A stretch of 64,000 nt of DNA from positions 46,834,843 through 46,898,842 of the forward strand of contig CM051038.1 in NCBI GenBank assembly GCA_027627225.1, given 5' to 3'. This stretch comes from Congeria kusceri. Taxonomy: Eukaryota; Mollusca; Bivalvia; Myida; Dreissenidae. The notes below the pieces were generated by a model, which saw nothing but the letters and a program-made list of their open reading frames with translations, was not told the DNA's origin and did not search any database. Shown piece by piece: positions 35,744-46,957 of this stretch. The position numbers were made by a program, and so were the translations under genes. Each line of letters starts with the position of its first letter. Within the stretch, counting starts at the first letter, position 1.

Positions 35744-36065
35744 TATTCACAAAACTCCTTAGGGAAAACTTAAGTAAATTTCTTAAATTTATAAAATTCC
35801 TTAAGTCTCGGGCTGTTTCATGTATACCGGTAGATTATTTTACATTCAAATGTCTCAAACTAGTAAGTATTGCTTAGATGTTTAATATTTTACCCTTTTG
35901 GTAAACAGAAATTATTGGATTTCACATATAAAATTTTATCTGAAATTTTCACGTAAGTACAACATAAGTTCAGTGAAAAACATGATTTGCCCAGGACCGG
36001 TATTCACAAACCTCCTAAGGGAAAACTTAACTTAAGATGTACTTTAAGTGAACATTTCTGATAAA
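35744..36065 (+). mobile_element. MITE of the GGGCCC/TTCACAAA family, two head-to-tail starts
   Basis: 'gtattcacaaaactccttag' at 35749 and 'gtattcacaaacctcctaag' at 36001 are the same element end in the same direction. After the first, 'aaatttcttaaatttataaa' and 'attccttaagtctcgggctg' match 4295-4428 (inverted) and 48301. It may be two truncated copies or a tandem. Confidence 0.55.
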
Positions 36066-36720
36066 ATGTTCTATGTGAAATCCAATCATTTCTATACAAA
36101 GAAGGCACAATATTAATTTTTTGAAGAAACAAATTTTTCTCGACAATATAACATGTTTTTGTGTTAGGTTGTGATAAGAATCTACATATCAGTCACTGAT
36201 AAGAGTTAATAGTTATGTAAAATATATATTGTATCAATAGTTGAATTTGACCAAGATTTTTTGTGAACGCCATTTTTGAGCCAGGTCTTGAAAATTCAGG
36301 ATCAGGCTCAACTTTAACCTGAAAATAAGGCTCCACTTGTTTTTGTGAACACGGCGCCCGACACGTATCAAAACAGAGATAGGAATCTTTGATCATTTAC
36401 AGAGAACATGACTTTTTCTCACACATCCTTTTAATACCTTTACAATATTGCATACACATTGTAAAGACAAATACTTATAGTACTGAAATGGCTAACTTTC
36501 AAGTAATGTAATTATAAGCACATTGTTTAAAAGTAAAATTTCAGATTTATGTCAAATATCTGGAGGCCGTTTCAAAGAGAAACTTACGTGTAACACTTAC
36601 GCCCAACGCTTACGTCTACCGTACGACAAAACGAAAGTGAGTTTCAGAAAGCATATGTCGTAATTTTTTCTTTCCTGCAATTAATTTGAGTTCACGTCTT
36701 GTTGTAATACGAACGACAAC
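36066..36720. other. Intergenic, no gene seen
   Basis: 'ttttgtgaac' occurs at 36259 and 36342. 36570-36640 holds 'aaacttacgtgtaacactta' 'cgcccaacgcttacgtc', a symmetrical patch of unknown origin. Confidence 0.35.
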
Positions 36721-36721
36721 T

Positions 36722-36812
36722 CTGTAACAAGCCTGTGCGGACTGCACAGTCTGATCCGGGACGACGCTCTATGCAGATGCATTAATCCCGGGTTTATTAC
36801 GACACGCCTCAA
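36722..36812 (-). repeat. Dispersed 'gcctgtgcgg' repeat, copy 4
   Basis: 'gcctgtgcggactgcacagt', 'ctgatccgggacgacgctct' and 'attaatcccgggtttattac' match the family at 11093 and 19506 in reverse. Confidence 0.6.
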
Positions 36813-37042
36813 TTATTATAATTTTTTTAAATTATATTCTAACATGATACTCACTAATTTTGCTATAGACTAAGAACAAAATTATAGTTGTTAAACTACC
36901 CAAATAACGCAAATAGTCTCGATTCTGAGCGCAGCATAATTAAAAAAGAGTTCCAATTACAATTACAATTACAAAACTATATGTCAAATCATGTTAGAAT
37001 CAGACGCCCTCGTGGTTTAATTCATACGCATCAAAACTCCAA

Positions 37043-37072
37043 ATCGTTGTTTATTGGCCGATAAACAACGAT
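37043..37072. repeat. Perfect 12-bp palindrome around TGGCCG
   Basis: ATCGTTGTTTAT and ATAAACAACGAT are exact inverted arms around TGGCCG. The inner 24 bases recur exactly at 52597-52620. A 'catgttagaatc' word lies near both. Confidence 0.7.
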
Positions 37073-37134
37073 ACATCGAAATTTATTTCTTAAAAAAATC
37101 ACGACTGAGGCAACGAACAAGACGCACAATCCTT

Positions 37135-37412
37135 CTTCTCTTGCACAATGCCCAGCAACTCACCAGCCTTCCTAGACGCACAATGCTCAGCAACTTACCA
37201 GCCTTCCTATACGCACAATGCTCAGCAACTCACCAGCCTTCCTAGACGCACAATGCTCCGCAACTCACCAGCCTTCCTAGACGCACAATGCTCAGCAACT
37301 CACCAGCCTTCCTAGACGCACAATGCTCAGCAACTCACCAGCCTTCCTAGACGCACAATGCTCAGCAACTTACCAGCCTTCCTAGACGCACAACGCTCAG
37401 CAACTTACCAGC
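37135..37412 (+). repeat. 35-bp minisatellite, about 8 copies
   Basis: Unit 'cttcctagacgcacaatgct' + 'cagcaactcaccagc', with a few variants (cctatac, tcagc/ccgc, actcacc/acttacc). The plus-strand frame entering it is not a gene. Confidence 0.9.
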
Positions 37413-39124
37413 CTTTTGTTGTTGCGCAATACCGAACTACAAACCACGGGCCGTATTAATGAACATATAAATTAATGAATCTAACTACAGTTAAGTAAAT
37501 ATTAGTAGATAATATGTTGATAATTGGTGAACACTAAACATAATTTCATGCATACAATTACACGGAATAAAATGTTTAAATAACTAACGATTTGAAGGCT
37601 AAGGATAAGATTTAATAAATATGCCCAAATAAATAGTCCCGTTTCTTGCCTCCCGATTGACCCTTTACTTTTACTGCCGACCCTACATATTTTGGTCCAA
37701 AAATAATTTATTTATTTCCGCCGATAAAAAATCTTATTCATTTTACCAAACAGGATTTTAATTGGCTATCGCGTTTCATAAACCTGATAATGATTCACTG
37801 TTGCACATGGCACATATTTTACCAAATTTTGTCCATGTTTTTTATTGTTATTTTGTGGAATATTGAACTAAATTTACTTTCATAAAAAACGTAATCAATG
37901 TATATTCAGATACGCATACATAATTACCTTGTGCACATATTAATCCAAATTAAATGCAAATATTCATGTTACTATTCAATAAGTTTTCTGTCGTAACACA
38001 ATCTCCATGTTAATTCCAATACATGTATATTTCGTCACTGCCATTTAAATCCACAATTGATCCTATGTCTATTTTTTTTTCACACCCTTTACATTTCCTC
38101 TTGAACGCTAATTCATTAATGCCCTATCGACACTGCTTGCATTGTTCAGGTAGAATACTATTGATTGATGCTTTTTTCACTGACCACATGTTAATCGTGT
38201 TACACGCTTAGTGCTACAAACTGCTGGACAATGGCCCCAGCTTAGCCATCACCTCAAAGACTTTTTGAAGTCAAACCGACACCGTTGCTAACGGCTTGCA
38301 TATTTTAAATACTTGGCTAATTGATGACGTTGCGCTTTCACTCTTCTCAGCTGTAATAGAACAGAACAGAACAGGTGTTATTGTCAATGACTGTGTTTTT
38401 AACGGATTTTATTGTTTGTTCAAATTAGAAATATGATTGCAAGCTAATTAGGATGCAATGGTTCAGTAATAAAAAATTATGAATTAAATATAACATTAAA
38501 TATCACTAAAATTTTCAAACAAAAAACCTGAGTGAAAAAGAGAGTTACTGTTTACAACGCGCACCGAATTTGCATAGCCGAATTTTATGGTAAAAATGTG
38601 CGCGTAATACATGGGGTACCATAATACACGGTACTCATCTGAAAAGAAACATATATGGAACACGCACACCATTCTCCCATCATAAAAAAATAAAAATAAA
38701 ATTAAAAAAATCTCTACCTACCGACCCTTATTTTTTGGAGCAGGAGACCAGAAACGAACTAATTTTTTGGGGGGGCCTTAAGATATTTCTGGAATACTAA
38801 CCCGTATCCTGCAGAGATGTCCTCTGTCAGAGTAGTACGCAAAAAACCAGCGGCAATAGAGGAGAGTGTTTACTAAATTCCACGGTACTTCATGGGAAGT
38901 GAAGGGACAGTAAGGAAAGAAGTGACAAGAGGATTATCATTTAACTGTATGTGGATATCAAGAAAAAATAGATTGTCATACATCTGAACTAGGGTAGCAC
39001 TGTACTTTAATTTCCTTTACTCTATGATATACCTCGATGGTAGGATATCATTATAAAACATAATGGGACAGAGTGAAAAAGACACGAATTTTGTACATAT
39101 GAGCTACATGTTTCGAGCATCTCT
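37413..39124. other. AT-rich intergenic stretch
   Basis: No gene recognised. 'gaccctacatattttggtcc' at 37679 and 'ctctacctaccgacccttat' at 38711 recall the 'gaccctaccta' MITE family but lack its ends. Confidence 0.4.
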
Positions 39125-40183
39125 TTAAATGATGACAGAAAAGGCTACCACATATACTTCTGTGATCTATGCTATGATCTATGATGCCAGAAAATGCTAC
39201 CACATACAATGCTGTGATATCTGATGGCAAAAAAGGCCGCCACATACAATGCTGTGATCTATGATGTCAGAAAAGGCCATCACATACAATGCTGTGATCT
39301 ATGATGGCAGAAAAGGCCACCACATATACTGCTGTGATCTATGTTGTGATCTATGATGGCAGAAAAGGCCACCATATACAATGCTGTGATCATACAAGGC
39401 TGTGATCTATAATGGCAGAAAAGGCCACCACATATACTGCTGTGATCTATGATGGCAGAAAATGCTACCATATACAATGCTGTGAACATACAAGGCTGTG
39501 ATCTATAATGGCAGAAAAGGCCACCACATATACTGCTATGATCTATGATGGCAGAAAATGCTACCATATACAATGCTGTGAACATACAAGGCTGTGATCT
39601 ATAATGGCAGAAAAGGCCACCACATATACTGCTGTGATCTATGATGGCAGAAAAGGCCACCATATACAATGCTGTGAACATACAAGGCTGTGATCTATAA
39701 TGGCAGAAAAGGCCACTATATACAATGCTGTGATCTATGAAGTCAGAAAAGGCCGCCACATACGATGCTGTTATCTATGATGGCAGAAAAGGCCGCCACA
39801 TACAATGTTGTGATCTATGATGGCAGAAAAGGAAACCACAGACACTGCTATGATCTATGATGGCAGAAAATGTTACCACATACAATGCTGTGATTTATGA
39901 TGGCAGAAAATGCTGTGAGCTATGATGACAGAAAATGCTACAACATACAATGCTGTGATGTATGATGGCAGAAAAGGCCGCCACACTGCTATGATCTATG
40001 TTGTGATCTATGGCAGAAAAGGCTACCGCATTTAATTCTGTGATCTATGCTGTGATCTATGATGGCAGAAAAGGCCACCATATATACTGCTATGATTTAT
40101 GATGCCAGAAAATGCTACCAAATACAATGATGTGATATATGATGGCAAAAAAGGCCACCACCCACAATGCTGTGATATATGAT
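39125..40183 (+). repeat. 40-bp minisatellite, left block
   Basis: About 25 diverged units of 'caatgctgtgatctatgatg' + 'gcagaaaaggccaccacata', with insertions of an extra 'ctatgctgtgat' half-unit. A tighter subset of about 120 bp periodicity ('catacaaggctgtgatctat') is visible at 39390-39700. The long minus-strand frame 39280-39759 reads this repeat and is not a gene. The array is interrupted at 40184 and resumes at 42990. Confidence 0.92.
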
Positions 40184-40316
40184 TGTCACGGTACCGAACT
40201 AAAGCGGGAAGGGTGAATAGTGTGTAAGCGGCCCGGTTAACTCACTTCGCCCTGATAGCGAGAGGTCCCGGGTTCAAATCCCGGACTGGCTGCGCGCTTT
40301 CCACCACCCGGCGACA
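40184..40316 (+). mobile_element. TRIM LTR 1
   Basis: 133 bp, TGTCACGG ... CGGCGACA. It has lost about 11 bp (cggtagagcat region) inside the tRNA-like block (40231-40294), but the B-box-like GGTTCAAATCC remains. It is the left end of the composite insertion and abuts TGAT of the satellite (40180-40183). Confidence 0.85.
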
Positions 40317-40447
40317 TTTGGCGCCCAACGTGGGGCCGTGGCACGAGCAATTCTCCATAAAACCTGCCCGTGGGCTCGTCGGGATCAGGTTTATACTGTT
40401 CCCTATGACTCGAATTCGAGGACGAATTCCAACTTGGCAGCGGAGAA
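40317..40447 (+). mobile_element. TRIM internal region 1 with tRNA-Lys primer-binding site
   Basis: Begins TT then TGGCGCCCAACGTGGGGC (40319-40336), an 18/18 complement to the 3' end of animal tRNA-Lys(CUU). Continues 'cgtggcacgagcaattctcc' and 'gcccgtgggctcgtcgggat', a GC-rich stem-forming leader, and ends in the purine run 'gcggagaa' directly before the next LTR, a minimal polypurine tract. 131 bp with no coding capacity. The same 131-bp segment occurs at 42715-42845. Confidence 0.85.
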
Positions 40448-40514
40448 TGTCACGGTACCGAACTAAAGCGGGATTGGTGATTAGTGTGTAAGCGGCCCGG
40501 TTAACTCACTCGGT
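40448..40514 (+). mobile_element. TRIM LTR 2, truncated
   Basis: Identical to LTR 4 from TGTCACGG through 'ttaactcactcggta', then breaks off at 40514 and changes directly into Gypsy pol sequence. The break falls just after the A-box-like motif. Confidence 0.8.
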
Positions 40515-41531
40515 ACAATCACAAAGTCCGTTTTCCTCAAATATTGTAATTGTCCGGAAGAAAGACGGTACAATTCGCTTCTGTATCGATTACAGGAAGT
40601 TGAATTCGCGCACACATAAAGATGCGTACCCTCTCCCGCGCATTGATGAAACATTACAACTGCTATCCGGTTCAAAATATTTTACAAAACTCGACCTCAA
40701 ATCAGGATACTGGCAGGTCGAAATGGCCGAAAAAGATAAGGAAAAGACTGCCTTCCAAGTAGGCTCATTAGGGTTCTATGAATGTTACCGCCTTCCATTT
40801 GGACTCTGCAACGCTCCAGCAACCTTTCAAAGGTTGATGGAACGTTGCATGGGCGAGCTCGACCTCAGAGACTGTCTTATATACTTAGACGACATCATTG
40901 TGTATTCTGCCACAGTTCCACAAATGGTAAATCGACTAGAAGCCGTTTTTAAACAACTAGAAACACATAATTTAAAGCTTAAAGCTTCAAAATGTCATTT
41001 TCTAATGAGTGAGGTTAAATATCTAGGCCATATAGTCTCTTCAGAAGGCATAAAAACAGACCCCTCTAAAATCGAAGCTGTGTTGAAATGGCCAGTGCCA
41101 CAAAATGTCAAAGAGGTACTAAGTTTTCTCGGATTCGCCGGCTACTACCGACGATTCATTGCCAACTTTGCTTCTATTGTCCGTCCACTTAATAATTTAT
41201 TAAGTGAGAACCCTGACAAACGAAGCAAACACAAAACTCGTAAGCCCAAAACTGATGCTTTTAAGTGGGGCGATATTGAGCAGGTTGCCTTTGACTTAAT
41301 AAAGTCAAAGTTAACTACAGCACCAGTTTTGGCATACGCCGACTACAATAAATCGTTCCGATTGTACACCGATGCCTCTGTTACCGGTCTTGGTGCGGTT
41401 TTATATCAGGAAGACAGAGTTGTCGCATATGCAAGCCGGAGTCTGAAACCCACCGAGCGCAACTATCACTCAAGTAAATTGGACTTTTTAGCCCTTAAGT
41501 GGGCTATCACTGAAAAATTACGGATGTATCA
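40515..41531 (+). pseudogene. Ty3/Gypsy pol fragment (reverse transcriptase and start of RNase H)
   Basis: An open frame from 40516 reads SPFSSNIVIVRKKDGTIRFC, then LDLKSGYWQ (motif A Asp at 40693-40695), LPFGLCNAPATFQ, YLDD (40882-40893), KYLGHIVS, FLGFAGYYRRFI and the RNase H start LYTDASVTGLGAVLYQ (Asp codon at 41371-41373). Homology fades after ALKWAITEKL, near 41525, and the frame ends at TAA 41554-41556. Protease, the RT N-terminus, the rest of RNase H and integrase are absent, so it cannot work alone. It was probably captured from a Gypsy element; the frame has no internal stop, so capture was recent. Confidence 0.9.
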
Positions 41532-42438
41532 TGTAATGTCATTCTTTAAATATTAAACTATTATTCTGAATAACCTGTATATTGTTTGCTTAATGTGAAC
41601 AACCATGTTATTTTATTATTTATAAATGTGTATTACATAATACAATTTAGTAAAATGTTATAATGAAAAGATGTCGAGGACGCCATCTTGTCGGAGAAGG
41701 GAAATATGTTACAGTCCATAAAATCAAGCATTATTATGGAATAAACAATAACACTTTATGAACAATAATAATGCGTATTGTTGTTATTACAATCCCGGTG
41801 TTTAATAAATTAATTATTTTTAAATTAATACATGTAGAGTAGTTACTTACGTTTAGATCATGAGGTTTATATTTACAGTTATAGTTAGGCAATATTCGTA
41901 GATTTTAGACTGAGTACTCTTCAGTTAAAAAAATTATACTTTTCTCTATTGGCAATGACTAACAATTACTAACAATCACGCAGATTAGATCCCCAGTCAC
42001 TGATTGTGTTCACTCAACCAATTTAATCCATCACGATTTATCACGAAACTTCACATTTGGTTCGTGACTTTGAATGTGAAACATTCAACATAGTTTATAT
42101 ATTTAATATTTATTAAATATATTTCAGGTAACTACTATTTTCTATTATTTTATATTTTTGCATTGATTGTATTTATGCATTGTCAAGTATTATATATGTA
42201 TTATTTAATTATTTTAATTTAAATCTAATTGTTAACCTATTGTTAACAATCCGTCGGTTGTTATATATGTATTTGATGACATTCGGTTCGTGACTTTGAA
42301 TGTGAAACATTCAACATATTTTATATATTTTATATTTATTAAATATATTTCAGACTTTTATTACTATTGTGTTGTTCTTCGCAACACGATAGCCGGTGAC
42401 CCACACCCGTATCATACTTAAATCGAACACCGGCAACA
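41532..42438 (+). mobile_element. Probable Gypsy LTR joined to a tRNA-Lys PBS
   Basis: AT-rich, 907 bp, starting TGTAATG and ending CGGCAACA, followed by AAA and TGGCGCCCGACGTGGGGC (42442-42459), a PBS one base off that of the TRIM. Inside, a ~69-bp segment 'ggttcgtgactttgaatgtg' ... 'aaatatatttcag' is repeated at 42059-42127 and 42285-42352. The ends and PBS suggest an LTR of the Gypsy element that supplied the pol fragment; no second copy is present to prove it. Confidence 0.5.
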
Positions 42439-42570
42439 AAATGGCGCCCGACGTGGGGCCGTGGCACGAGCAATTCTCCATAAAACCTGCCCGTGGGCTC
42501 GTCGGGATCAGGTTTATACTGTTCCCTATGAATCGAATTCGAGGACGAATTCCAACTTGGCAGCGGAGAA
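42439..42570 (+). mobile_element. TRIM internal region 2
   Basis: After the PBS at 42442-42459 it matches 40337-40447 nearly base for base and ends in 'gcggagaa' before LTR 3. Confidence 0.8.
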
Positions 42571-42714
42571 TGTCACGGTACCGAACTAAAGCGGGATTGG
42601 TGATTAGTGTGTAAGCGGCCCGGTTAACTCACTCCGTAGAGCATTCGCCCTGATAGCGAGAGGTCCCGGGTTCGAGACCCGGACTGGCTGCGCGCTTTCC
42701 ACCACCCGGTGACA
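42571..42714 (+). mobile_element. TRIM LTR 3 with tRNA-like block
   Basis: 144 bp, TGTCACGG ... CGGTGACA. The tRNA-like block is 42618-42692 (75 nt), with A-box-like 'ttaactcactccg' and B-box-like GGTTCGAGACC. Confidence 0.88.
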
Positions 42715-42845
42715 TTTGGCGCCCAACGTGGGACCGTGGCACGAGCAATTCTCCATAAAACCTGCCCGTGGGCTCGTCGGGATCAGGTTTATACTGTTCC
42801 CTATGACTCGAATTCGAGGACGAATTCCAACTTGGCAGCGGAGAA
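42715..42845 (+). mobile_element. TRIM internal region 3
   Basis: 131 bp; PBS TGGCGCCCAACGTGGGAC at 42717-42734 (one change from the tRNA-Lys match), the same leader and the same purine end as region 1. Confidence 0.88.
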
Positions 42846-42989
42846 TGTCACGGTACCGAACTAAAGCGGGATTGGTGATTAGTGTGTAAGCGGCCCGGTT
42901 AACTCACTCGGTAGAGCATTCGCCCTGATAGCGAGAGGTCCCGGGTTCGAGTCCCGGACTGGCTGCGCGCTTTCCACCACCCGGCGACA
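42846..42989 (+). mobile_element. TRIM LTR 4 with intact tRNA-Lys-like block
   Basis: 144 bp, TGTCACGG ... CGGCGACA, followed at once by TGAT and the satellite. The 75-nt block 42893-42967 begins GCCCGG and matches tRNA-Lys(CUU), as I recall it, at 24 of its first 27 bases. It has a perfect B box GGTTCGAGTCC and a CCGGG/CCCGG T-stem. The anticodon loop reads CCTGATA, unlike tRNA-Lys, so it is not a tRNA gene. Confidence 0.88.
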
Positions 42990-45105
42990 TGATGTCAGAA
43001 AAGGCCACCACATACACTGCTGTGGTCTATGATGGCAGAAAATGCCACCATATACAACGCTGTAATCTATGATGGCAGAAAAGACCACCACATACACTGC
43101 TATAATCTATGCTGTGATCTATGATGGAAGAAAAGGCCACCATATATTCTTCTATGATCTATGATGGCAGAAAATGCCATCACATGTACTGCTATGATCT
43201 ATGCTATGATCTATGATTGCAGAAAAAGCCGCCACATGCAATGCTGTGATCCATTATGGCAGAAAAGGCCACCACATACACTGCTATGATCAATGATGCC
43301 AGAAAATGCTACCACATACAATGCTGTGATCTATGTTGTCAGAAAAGGCCGCCACATACAATTCTGTGATCTATGATGGCAGAAAAGGCCACCACATATA
43401 ATGGTATGATCTATGATGCCAGAAAATGCTCCCACATACAATGCTGTGATCTATGATGTCAGAAAAGGCCGCCACAAACGATGCTGTGATCTATGATGGC
43501 AGAAAAGGCCACCACAAACACTACTATGATCTATGCTGTGATGTATGATGGCAGAAAAGGCCACCACGTACAATGCTGTGATCATACAAGGCTGTGATCT
43601 CTGATGGCAGAAAAGGCCACCATATACCATGTTGTGATCTATGAAGGCAACACAAAACACCACATACAATGCCATGATCTATGCTGTGATCTCTGATGAC
43701 AAAGGCCACCACAACACATACACTGCTATGATCTATGCTATGATCTATGACGGCAGAAAAGGCCACCATATACACTGCTATGATCTATGGTGGCAGAAAA
43801 CGCCGCCACATACATTGCTGTGATCTATGCAGTGATCTCTGATGGCAGAAAAGGCCACCACATACAATGCTATGATCTAGGATGTCAGAAAAGGCAACCA
43901 TATACATGTGCAATGCTATGATCTATGATGGCAGAAAAGGCCACCACATTCAATGCTGTGATTTTAGCTTTGATATATGATGGTAGAAAAGGCTACCACA
44001 TACAATACTGTGATATACCCGGTATTCTGTGATCTATGATGGCAGAAAAGACCACCACATACAATGCTATGATCTATGATGGCAGAAAAGGCCACTAGAT
44101 ACACTGCTATGATCTATGACTGCAGAAAAGGCTACCAAGTACAATGCTATGATGTATGATGTCAGAAAAGGCTACCACGTACAACACTGTGATCTATGAT
44201 GGCAGAAAAGGCTACCAAGCACAATGCCATTATCTATGATGGCAGAAAAGGCTACCAAGTACAATGCTAGGAACTATGATGGCAGAAAAGGCTACCAAGT
44301 ACAATGCTGTGATCAATGATGGCAGAAAAGGCCACCACATTCAATGCTATGATCTATGATGGCAGAAAAGGCCACCACACCACATACAATGCTGTAATTT
44401 TTGCTGTGATCTATGATGACAGAAACGGCCACCACATACAATGCTGTGATATAACCGGTATGGTGTGATCTATGATGGCAGAAAAGGCCACCACATACAA
44501 TGCTATGATCTATGATGGCAGAAAAGGCCACTACATAAACTGCTATGATCTATGATGGCAGAAAAGGCTACCAAGTACAATGCTATGATCTATGATGTCA
44601 GAAAAGGCTACCAAGTACAATGCCATGATCTATGATGGCAGAAAAGGCTACCAAGTACAATGCCATGATCTATGGTGGCAGAAAAGGCTACCAAGTACAA
44701 TGCTGTGATCTATGATGGCAGAAAAGGTCACCACATACAATGTTGTGATCTATGATGGCAGAAAGGCTACCACGTACAATGCTTTAATCGATTATGGCAG
44801 AAAAGACCACCGCATACACTGCTATGATCTATGATGGCAGAAAAGGCCAAGACAATGCCATAATCTATGCTGTGATATATGATGGCAGGAAAGGCCACCA
44901 CATACAATGCGATGATCTTTGATAGCAGAAAAGGCCACAATTTACATGTGCAATTCTATGATCTATGATGGCAGAAAAGGCCACCACATACAATGCTATG
45001 AAATATGCTGTGATATCTGATGGCAGAAAAGGCCACCACATACAATGGTATGATCTATGATGGCAGAAAAGGCCAGCATACATAATGCTATGATCTCATG
45101 ACTTA
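42990..45105 (+). repeat. 40-bp minisatellite, right block
   Basis: Continuation of the 39125 array with the same unit. Local variants ('ctaccaagtacaatgctatg' at 44110-44700; 'gatataaccggtatggtgtg' at 44448) suggest separate rounds of amplification. Frames on either strand (for example 43451-43823, 44313-44531, 44865-45083) are repeat artefacts. Confidence 0.92.
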
Positions 45106-45950
45106 TGCATACACATACAATGCTATGATCTCATGACTTATGCATGCACATACAATGCAATGATCTCATGACTTGTACGTACACTTTGGACACAGGACAC
45201 GTTGGTTTCAATGTGATCTATCAAGAGAGCATCTGGCCTACCTATAAAAGGACCACAATCGACATTTTTACAAAGGTCAAATACATTGATAAATGAAATT
45301 ATTGTAAGTGGTAATCGCAGGATTCATTCTTTTCAATTAAATCACATGGTAAGCTGTGTGACCACGTTGTTAAGCGCTTGCAAATGTATACAATTAATGA
45401 AAAAAAATTATCTTACATTTTCTTAGGGATTAACATATTTATATGCATATCAGCCTATTGTAACCACATCAGTATAGAATTAATGGAAAATAATTATCGA
45501 ACAACTGATGAGTGATACATATATGCATATTTGCCGATTGTAGCACATCAGTATCCAACGGATTCAGTAATATAACCAATATCCAGTCAAGCCCCAAACT
45601 TTGAAATGATTACTAGTATTCCCCCTCCACCACCAAAAAAGTGAAGAAAAAAACCGAAAGTCAAGTAGATTGTGCCAGACAGAAAATACTGGCACGATCT
45701 TGCAGACGGGTGATCGATATTCTGAATAGCTCCCCAGAATCGGCGTCTAGTCATCCAGGCTCACAAGTCTTAAATTGGATTCCGCAGATTACTGGAAACA
45801 ATGAAGCACACCGTGTCACTTTGCCTTTGAGAATGTGAGAGTTCTATAGGCCCCATTATGCTGATTTGTTTACGTTGGGCACCTCTTTATGTTGGATAAT
45901 GTAAACAAGAGATACCAGTTAGTTGTTAGACCTTTTAATAACCAGATAAT
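45106..45950. other. Intergenic; carries a segment shared with 60630-60835
   Basis: 45106-45180 has three 'gctatgatctcatgacttat' units, edge variants of the satellite. 45175-45400 aligns loosely with 60630-60835: 'cacgttgg', 'gtgatctatc', 'agcatctg', 'gaccacaat' and 'ctgtgtgac' occur in the same order and spacing. The origin of this segment is unknown. The frame at 45641-45838 has no recognisable product. Confidence 0.4.
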
Positions 45951-45974
45951 TAGCGGTTTATCCTAAACAGAAGT

Positions 45975-46957
45975 ATGTCACCAAACACAGCCGAGGCCAT
46001 GAGCTCTCCCGGGGATGGCCGAACAGAATATCGCCGTCCTCCGTTACAATCGGACTTTAGCCCGGACAATACCGACGATGATGACCTCTCGCTTGCATAG
46101 GGAATTGGCCGAGGCCTTTCACGCTCCAGTAGCGATTGTTTTGACATTCTTACCATATTATCGTGGACAATTGCTGGATTACACAAGTATGTAAACAACA
46201 GTGAGATTATAACATTTTTAAAATCATTTGATATTATACATTTATGTGAAACATGGAGTGATAGCAATGATGAATGTATGCATTTTGATAGTGTTAGGCA
46301 ACGTAATTGTATAAGAAATGGTGGCGGCGTTAATGTATTTGTTAGTAACAAGCTTATCTCTATGAATATAGTAAAAAGAATTTACAATTTTATGATCGAT
46401 TGTGTTGTATTGCACTTTTCATTATCTAAAGAGTACGATCTAAACGATATTATTATGTACTATACATATGTTTCACCTGAGGGATCCACCATTTATAATG
46501 ATCGCCAATATGATAATGGTATTGATCAGATAAGTGATAACTTAGAAAAAGTACAAATAAATTTTCCAAAGTGTTCTCTATTTCTAGCAGGAGATTTTAA
46601 TAGAAGAACAAGTGATTATATAGATTTTATCCCATCAGATAACTTAGATTTTATCCATGGTTCTACAGATTATGTAGGAAGTAATTTTGAAATCCCACGA
46701 TATAATAAGGATTCAAGAGGGAACACGTTTGGTAGAAGTCTTGTAAATTTATGCTGTGCTTTTTTATATACATTGGTTAAATGGTCGTTTTTTCTACTGA
46801 TATTGACGGAGAATTTACTTGTTTTTCTAACGACGGTGTAAGTTTCGTTGATTACATGATTGCATCTGCAGAACTCTTTTGCTTATGTATTAAGGATTTC
46901 ACAGTTTTTGATCAGGATGAAGCTGATCATTTCCCTATTTCTTGTAAATTCAAATAG
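45975..46957 (+). pseudogene. LINE ORF2, endonuclease part (broken)
   Basis: After an upstream frame that ends in TAG at 46098-46100, the same frame reads an apurinic/apyrimidinic-type endonuclease: SWTIAGLHKY near 46163, IIHLCETWSD near 46230, NGGGVNVFVS near 46317 and LFLAGDFNRRTSDYID near 46584. At a T run near 46787 the frame shifts; the following frame gives DGEFTCFSNDGVSFVDYMIA and EADHFPISCKF, the usual end of this nuclease, then TAG at 46955-46957. The enzyme would nick target DNA for target-primed reverse transcription; this copy is inactive. Confidence 0.85.

Noticed and set aside
37135..37412. CRISPR array
   Set aside because: Head-to-tail units without unique spacers, in an animal genome; the same holds for the 25-, 40- and 45-bp arrays.
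39280..39759. 159-codon minus-strand frame
   Set aside because: Reads the 40-bp satellite and is part of a repeat that is open in places by chance.
42893..42967. Genuine tRNA gene
   Set aside because: A/B boxes and T-arm are good, but the anticodon loop and acceptor ends do not make a normal tRNA, and the block is repeated inside LTRs.
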